64,000 nt of DNA, from the NCBI GenBank assembly GCA_029204225.1, contig CM055107.1, positions 28,237,410 through 28,301,409 of the forward strand, in the 5' to 3' direction. The notes under the pieces were generated by a model. That model was not told where the DNA came from and searched no databases. It saw only the letters and a program-made list of their open reading frames with translations. A program made the translations under genes and the position numbers. Shown here piece after piece: positions 58,650 to 64,000 of the stretch. The first letter of the stretch is position 1. Every line of letters starts with the position of its first letter. The stretch is from Diphasiastrum complanatum (lineage: Eukaryota > Streptophyta > Lycopodiopsida > Lycopodiales > Lycopodiaceae).

Positions 58650-59807
58650 GTTCAGCTTTTGAGCGTTTTACCATCAACTGTGCGAATCGATCCGTCGAAA
58701 ATGGTCATGCTCTTCCTGATCTAAGCTTAAATGTCGATGACAGTCAGTTACTTATACCTGTGGAGAGTAAATGCCGAGTTTCAAAAGCCGGAAAGCGAGC
58801 ATAGCTATCACGAGACGGACTGTGTGAGATCTTCATGAAAAAAGTTCATGTTGCAACTTGCAACCTAGAGCGAAACACGATACATAATCTACTGGTATGA
58901 GTTTATATCGCAGCTAATCAGAGCCAAACACGATACATGATCTAACGCTATTAGTTTGTGTTGCAACTAATTAGAGCCAAAATCTATCGCTATGCCAGTC
59001 AGTTGTTCGCAGGTGCGCTGTTTTGCAATGATAAGAAAGACTAACTCGGCATCATCCCGGTCCTCTTCAATACTGACCAAACGCTCATTCCTTATCTTGT
59101 CCTTGTAAATGCACTCAAAAAGGCGCTCCAAGCTCTGATACTCAACTGTTTTCTGGCGCGTCTAAGATCTTGGAAACACTGGATGGCACGTTCAATCTTC
59201 ACTCTTTTTCTCCAGTCCTAAATCACGTTCCAAGCTTAAAAAAAGGAATCGACTGAGAGCGCAGATCTCGACAGTAGCAGCCAGCTAGACAGCGCAGTCG
59301 TCGCGGGCCTCCCATTTCTCACGTTGAGCCTGCCAGCAGCTCCAGTCACCACAATGCAAGCTGCAAATTAGCCCTTAGCCATCCTCAAGCACCTCACTCC
59401 TCCTGAGTCCTGCTCCACATAGCAACCGGAATAGCATGCCTGGTTGCCCGCCGAGTCGGTGCTCACGAAACCCGAAGTCCTTTTGCGGCCATGCTTCGCC
59501 CAGCAGCTGCAGCTTTTTGTAACAGGACTCTTCCTCAGTGCTCAGGCTCAGCCATTCCATGCCATGCCTTCATCATCCTTTGGCATCAGTTTCAAGAAAG
59601 CGCTGCTGCGCCTCATGAATGGAGGGAGGGAGGGAGGGTGATGAGAGATGAGATGAGATGAGTCGTGCGTGGTGCTCTGGAGTCTGAAATAGACGCCAGG
59701 CAAGGCCAATGATGAGAGCGGTCCCACGGCCACTTTGACTGACTGGGTTGGATCACATCACAAGCTCCAGTCCAGCCTCCAGCTGCTCAAATTTGACGCT
59801 CCTTTCT
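58650..59807. promoter_or_regulatory. 5' flank of the OVATE gene
   Basis: Probable promoter and 5' UTR of the OVATE gene, read on the - strand. CACGATACATNATCTA occurs twice (about 58876 and 58928), each followed by a GTTTNTNTNGCA block, so a duplication of about 55 bp is present. GGAGGGAGGGAGG and GAGATGAGATGAGATGAG runs lie at 59622-59661. No TATA box is assigned. Confidence 0.4.
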
Positions 59808-59970
59808 TTGCCTTCCTTGAAACACTGCTAGAGAAAATGTATTATAAAATCAGTCTTTGGGCTCATGACATTCTCCTTGGTCCTTGAAATTGCCTTCCTT
59901 GAAAACACTGCTAGAGAAAATGTAGTATGAAATGAGTCGTCGGGCACATGTCGGTAAAGAGTCATAGGCG
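59808..59970 (+). repeat. 82-bp tandem duplication
   Basis: Two copies start at 59808 and 59890, each TTGCCTTCCTTGAAA(A)CACTGC then TAGAGAAAATGTA. They have diverged by several substitutions. Confidence 0.85.
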
Positions 59971-60320
59971 AGAGCCCCGAGATAAAGAGAGTCACGTATT
60001 CGCTTATTGGCACGGGGACATCTTTGGCCCCCACCACTGAGCCATTGACACGTGGTCGGGCAGGGAGGAAGAATTTTGTTGGTCGCGTGGGGGTCCCATG
60101 CGTCCCGACGCCCGCCTGCGCCCAGGATCACTTTTTCAGCGGGCACCACTTTCTCGCGGGCCCTTGGATGTGTGACTCCGGCTGCCCGAGCCTGGGACCA
60201 CCTTTTTGGCGGGCACCAAGCGGGCTGGTCCCGAGACCCGCCTCTTTTTGTCAAGCACCACATTTCTCGCGGGCCTCTAGTTGCTTCGGTCCTGACATCC
60301 CCGGTGGATTTTCGGCGAGC
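59971..60320. repeat. GC-rich segment with degenerate repeats
   Basis: Markedly richer in G+C than the flanks. A degenerate unit of about 60-65 bp recurs: GCGGGCACCACTTTCTCGCGGGCC near 60137-60160, TGGCGGGCACCAAGCGGGC near 60205, and CAAGCACCACATTTCTCGCGGGCC near 60251. ORFs on both strands here overlap each other and show no motif, so none is called. Confidence 0.6.
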
Positions 60321-60995
60321 GCGACACTCACGCCCTCATGCTCACACGTACATGCCATACAATTTGCATTTTCACTATATACACAAGCATATAGAATTAT
60401 GGGATAAACTGAGCTATGCCACATGGCAAGCAATCAGGGAGGAGGCCAGGTACAAGGCAGGCAGAGTAGCGGGCAGCACCAACGAGGCACCTGAGGACAA
60501 GCGTCTGGAGCTGAAGTAAGTCGCGGCCAAATAGGGACGTGCCAATAAGAGATGGGGGAGAGTCATAGTTGTTGCTTTTATGCATTTAAAAAGCATAATC
60601 AACGTTTTCCGCGGGTGGAAGGCCCCGGTCCAAGAGCCTTCCGTGTAGAGAGAGCCCTTGCCACAAGACAGGGCCCCGACCTGCATGGAAGGCCCAAGGC
60701 CCGAGCCTTCCACGATGTAATGCCACCTGATAAGGTGAAGAGAGAATGCACATTCCGGAGAGAGAATGGCACATTCGGAGGAGAGAAAAAGGTGGATGCA
60801 TATTGTGCTCTTGGAGGCACCTCCAAAATACACACAAAACATGAGCACCTGGTATTACGAAGTTGAGCTTTCTTCATAAGACCATTATGAAGTAAAATTT
60901 GCATCTGATAAACATATTTGATGTTGAAAACATTGGGTTGCCCATTTTGCTTTTCTAAAAAATGGGCAAGAACTGCAAGCAACTATGCATTACGA
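60321..60995. other. Spacer with short purine repeats
   Basis: No gene recognised. GGAAGGCCC and GAGCCTTCC motifs repeat in inverted orientation at about 60610-60715, followed by two GAGAGAATG..ACATTC units near 60742-60775. Confidence 0.45.
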
Positions 60996-61165
60996 GCAAA
61001 GTATAGGAATGCAATCTACGCTATTTCTCAGCAACCGAAATCATGAAAATGTTGCCAATTTTTTTTATATAGGCATATAAGCCCTTTTATGAGTAATTGT
61101 CTTCAAAAATTAACAAAAACTTTAAACAATGCAAATTTTTTGAAAATAATTCAAAATAGGTTTCT
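60996..61165 (+). repeat. Partial second copy of the palindromic MITE family
   Basis: GCAAAGTATAGGAATGCAAT followed by ATATAGGCATATAAG, TTATGAGTAATTGTC, AAATTTTTTGAAAATA and AAATAGGTTTCTTGAGCACC follows the left arm of the element at 55815 in the same order. The matching right end is not present. Confidence 0.6.
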
Positions 61166-62881
61166 TGAGCACCGCTTTGGAACTTTGGAAATTGGAGGTT
61201 GCAAACATGAAAACAGTCTCTATATTTTCGTAGAATGCACCTTGCACTCTTTTATGGGATGATAAATGAAACATAAAATGAATTTTTCAGCTTCCCTCTA
61301 AAAATTACCAATATGGTAAAGCCTTAAGGTGGGTGCTTTTTACTTGGTGAGGGGCAGCTGCCTGAGGGAGGGAGCATGAGGACAAGTGCTCGAAGGGTGT
61401 AAAGCCATGCTCAAGGGCCTTGCATGGGATAAAGCCCCAACTGAATTTCTTGGTGTTAGTTTTCCCCTTATTTGAGAAAGCTATCATGACGTCAATGTGT
61501 GGTGTGGTGGGGGTTCTTGGTGTGGGATTGACCACCCAAGGGCCACAGATGGGTGGTGTCTCCAAAAAAAAAGGAGGCTTCTACATTCTCACAAAAAAAA
61601 AAATTGTTTAGAGCTCAAAAAAATCCAAACCCTCCCATCAGATCTTAACATTGAAGGGCACCTTTGTATTGTGTCTCCTCTTATTAGTTGGGAAAAGAAC
61701 CTTTAGTCTTTCCCACTGGGAGAGCATTTTCCCGAGGTGGAAATTTGAAGGCAAGGTCGATGACTACATGGAAGGTGCAAGGCATCAATGCCTTCTTCTC
61801 TTTTGAAAATTACAAAAATAAAAACTAACTAAAAAATCTAAAACAAAAAATCTCACTTGTATTATGTGCATCCATTCATTGGTTGTCCAATGAACATCAT
61901 TTGAGTGGATGGTACATTCTCTATCCGGTAGTCCCACATAAAGATTTTGCGTAGAAGGTTGTATGCTCAAGTGCTAGTTTTTCATTGGTACATGAGGGTT
62001 TTGGTGGAAGGTTTCAATCCTTGGGTAGCTTGTGTAGATTATGTTGCCATCAAAGTATAAAGAAAAAACAAGCACTTATCCTTATAGGAATGGAATTTAC
62101 TTCATCCTTTGACCTTGGTATTCGCTTGCATGAAAAGTACAAAATTCTTTTTTCAACCAACCAAAAAGCTTGCAAAATTTTGAGAGTGAAATTTTTCCTT
62201 AGAGAACCTAGATCCAAATTTCATAACTCAAATTAATCACATGCTTCATCATTTTATCCTTTGCCATGGATTTTGTACTGAGCTTTCCGCTAGGTAAAAT
62301 GGCCATAAAATTGTGATGAGGGCATTTGGCTAGGCCATAATTGAATGGTCATTGAACCTAGTGGAAAGGTCACTACAAAATCTTTTCCCAAGAGAAGGAA
62401 TGGCAACATAACAAACAAAAATTAGGCAAAATTTGGTGGATTATGTCAAAAAAGACAATCATGACGTTCTCCCCATAGATTATGAGGAATGTATATTTTT
62501 GCATGATTTGATGCACCTTGAGAATTAACAATAAAATTCCTTGCAAATCATATACGATTTGAGTAGAATTTTCTAGTGGTTCAACAGTCGCTCAATTATG
62601 GCAATCACTCGTTTTACCCTTTCCTAAATACCTAACTAATCTAGTGCTCTAGCCTTTTTCCTTTGCAAAAAGAACGACTTATATAACATGACAAAGTATC
62701 ACAAGCATATTTATATCATTATTTAGCATGCAACACATCAAAATACCTCCTCTAACTATGATCAAAGACAATCTTTCTACAATTATAGCCAAATTCAAAA
62801 ATTCAGATCACAGAACAAAATCAAAACAAAGATTACGTATGCCAATCCATATGTAATTAATTCACATGTAAAGACAATAAA

Positions 62882-62884
<3 letters not shown>
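61166..62884. other. Spacer without recognised gene
   Basis: AT-rich with short ORFs only and no family motif. Confidence 0.5.

Positions 62885-62959
<75 letters not shown>
62885..62959. repeat. (TA)n microsatellite, about 75 bp
   Basis: An uninterrupted TA run. Confidence 0.96.
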
Positions 62960-62961
<2 letters not shown>

Positions 62962-63746
62962 ATGTGTTAGAAATATCCTATTTATGATGTGGCATGTGGT
63001 CCTCCATAGTAGTTAAGTTGGAAGTGTCCCCACAACGCACAAGTTAGAATTTGGTTGTTGCACAAGTGTACATTTGAAGCCTTGTGTTCATTGGATTAGC
63101 TTTTTTTGGTGTTGTATAATGTACAATAGAAACAAGCTACTTAATTAGCTATCATTGTCAAGAAAAAGAAAGTAGCTTATTGAAAACAATAATAATGAAC
63201 ATAGAAATGAAACAAAAGATAACATGTCACAATTGGTTTTAAGAAAAGATACCACTACAAAATAACACAATCATATATGAGAAGAATAAAGAATTGGAAT
63301 TGTGCCCATTGCCCATGTTGGCATAGCCTCAAATCCCCCAAGTACTATACAAGTGGGATATTGTAGTGTTGTGCTCTCCTTTTTGGCTTGGCATTACGGG
63401 AAGTGTACATATTTTACATAACAAAGATAGTTGAATTAGTTACCATTGGCAAAAAAACATTTGAACTTATGCTCTCATGTTGTAGGTAAAAAGTTGTTAA
63501 GCTTAGTTCCAAAATTTTATGTGATGACATCCATATTGCATGTTGCTTTAGGTAGTAGCTAAAGTTTTGTATATGCTCCTTATGATGACTATTGATGAGA
63601 GTGAAGACATACATGACAAGACGAATGAGCAAGAATCTTGTCGCATATCACAAAGCCTTTATCATTCATAATTTTAAGGTTAATATATTGGGCTTTTGCA
63701 TATGTTTGAAATAAGAAAATATGATTGCATAAAAAATGATGGTTAA
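62960..63746. other. Spacer without recognised gene
   Basis: No gene or element recognised. Confidence 0.5.
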
Positions 63747-63850
63747 TTTGCAAGATCCAATTGTCCTAAAATACGGGGTAGCAGTTGACATATATTTCAC
63801 TTTGCAAGATCCAATTTTCCTAAAAATATGGGGTAGTAGTTGACGTATTT
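63747..63850 (+). repeat. 54-bp tandem duplication
   Basis: Copies start at 63747 and 63801, both TTTGCAAGATCCAATT with TCCTAAAA and GGGGTAG(C/T)AGTTGAC. They have diverged slightly. Confidence 0.85.
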
Positions 63851-64000
63851 TTTTATCGCCTCAAGGTTTCAAGTTAGATTCCAAATGTGCACATGGGTAG
63901 GGACATAACAAATAAAAAATGACATTGTTGAAAAGTGATTATATAATTTCATGAATGCAACTAGCAAGATCTATATAAATTTTATGTAATTGGATATCTA

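Noticed and set aside
60024-60866. Overlapping ORFs on both strands in the GC-rich region (up to 155 codons)
   Set aside because: Stop-poor because of high G+C; several frames open at once and none has a motif.

Overview
This window looks like nuclear DNA of a land plant with a large, retrotransposon-rich genome. The evidence is two plant host genes, spliced introns with GT-AG borders, many Ty1/copia and Ty3/gypsy elements primed from initiator tRNA-Met (TGGTATCAGAGC primer sites), long GA/CT/TA microsatellites and AT-rich gene-poor spacers. The sequence alone does not settle the lineage; fern, lycophyte and gymnosperm genomes would all fit.

Host genes. (1) A three-exon gene on the + strand (32871-34559, 38127-38294, 40330-40653) encodes a BPG2-type, YqeH-like, circularly permuted GTPase that is probably plastid-targeted. 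Its first intron carries a copia fragment and a chromovirus fragment, and a 68-bp tandem array lies just upstream of its start codon. (2) A single-exon gene on the - strand (57780-58649) encodes an OVATE family protein, a plant transcriptional repressor.

Layout. 1-2843: a truncated gypsy element (+). 3143-8560: a deleted gypsy element (-) with a broken coiled-coil ORF downstream of pol. 8731-about 21331: a copia element (+) with LTRs that read as identical but a disrupted coding region. It is split at 11701-18131 by a younger, apparently intact copia element (-) with two 655-bp LTRs, a 5-bp target duplication and a 1317-residue polyprotein. 23942-about 27060: a third decayed copia (+), followed by a large inverted repeat (27063-28180) and a copia gag remnant (-). 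29000-32570: low-gene sequence with microsatellites, short tandem duplications and a small tRNA-derived insertion flanked by 16-bp direct repeats. 32573-40653: the GTPase gene. 40654-45100: AT-rich spacer. 45110-51788: copia remnants, including one element (46459-51788) that carries a 1216-bp solo LTR with a perfect 5-bp duplication. 51789-54635: two unrecognised coding-like remnants and a second copy of a copia LTR whose CT tract has expanded. 55815-56172: a palindromic MITE-like element, with a partial relative at 60996. 57780-58649: the OVATE gene. 58650-64000: spacer with short tandem repeats, one GC-rich segment and a TA microsatellite.

I did not find a clearly new biological system. The best leads are a shared 14-bp G-box palindrome in two LTR families, the copia element with clean LTRs but a dead ORF, the coiled-coil ORF after pol in the gypsy element, the repeat array at the GTPase start, and the small tRNA-like retroinsertion.
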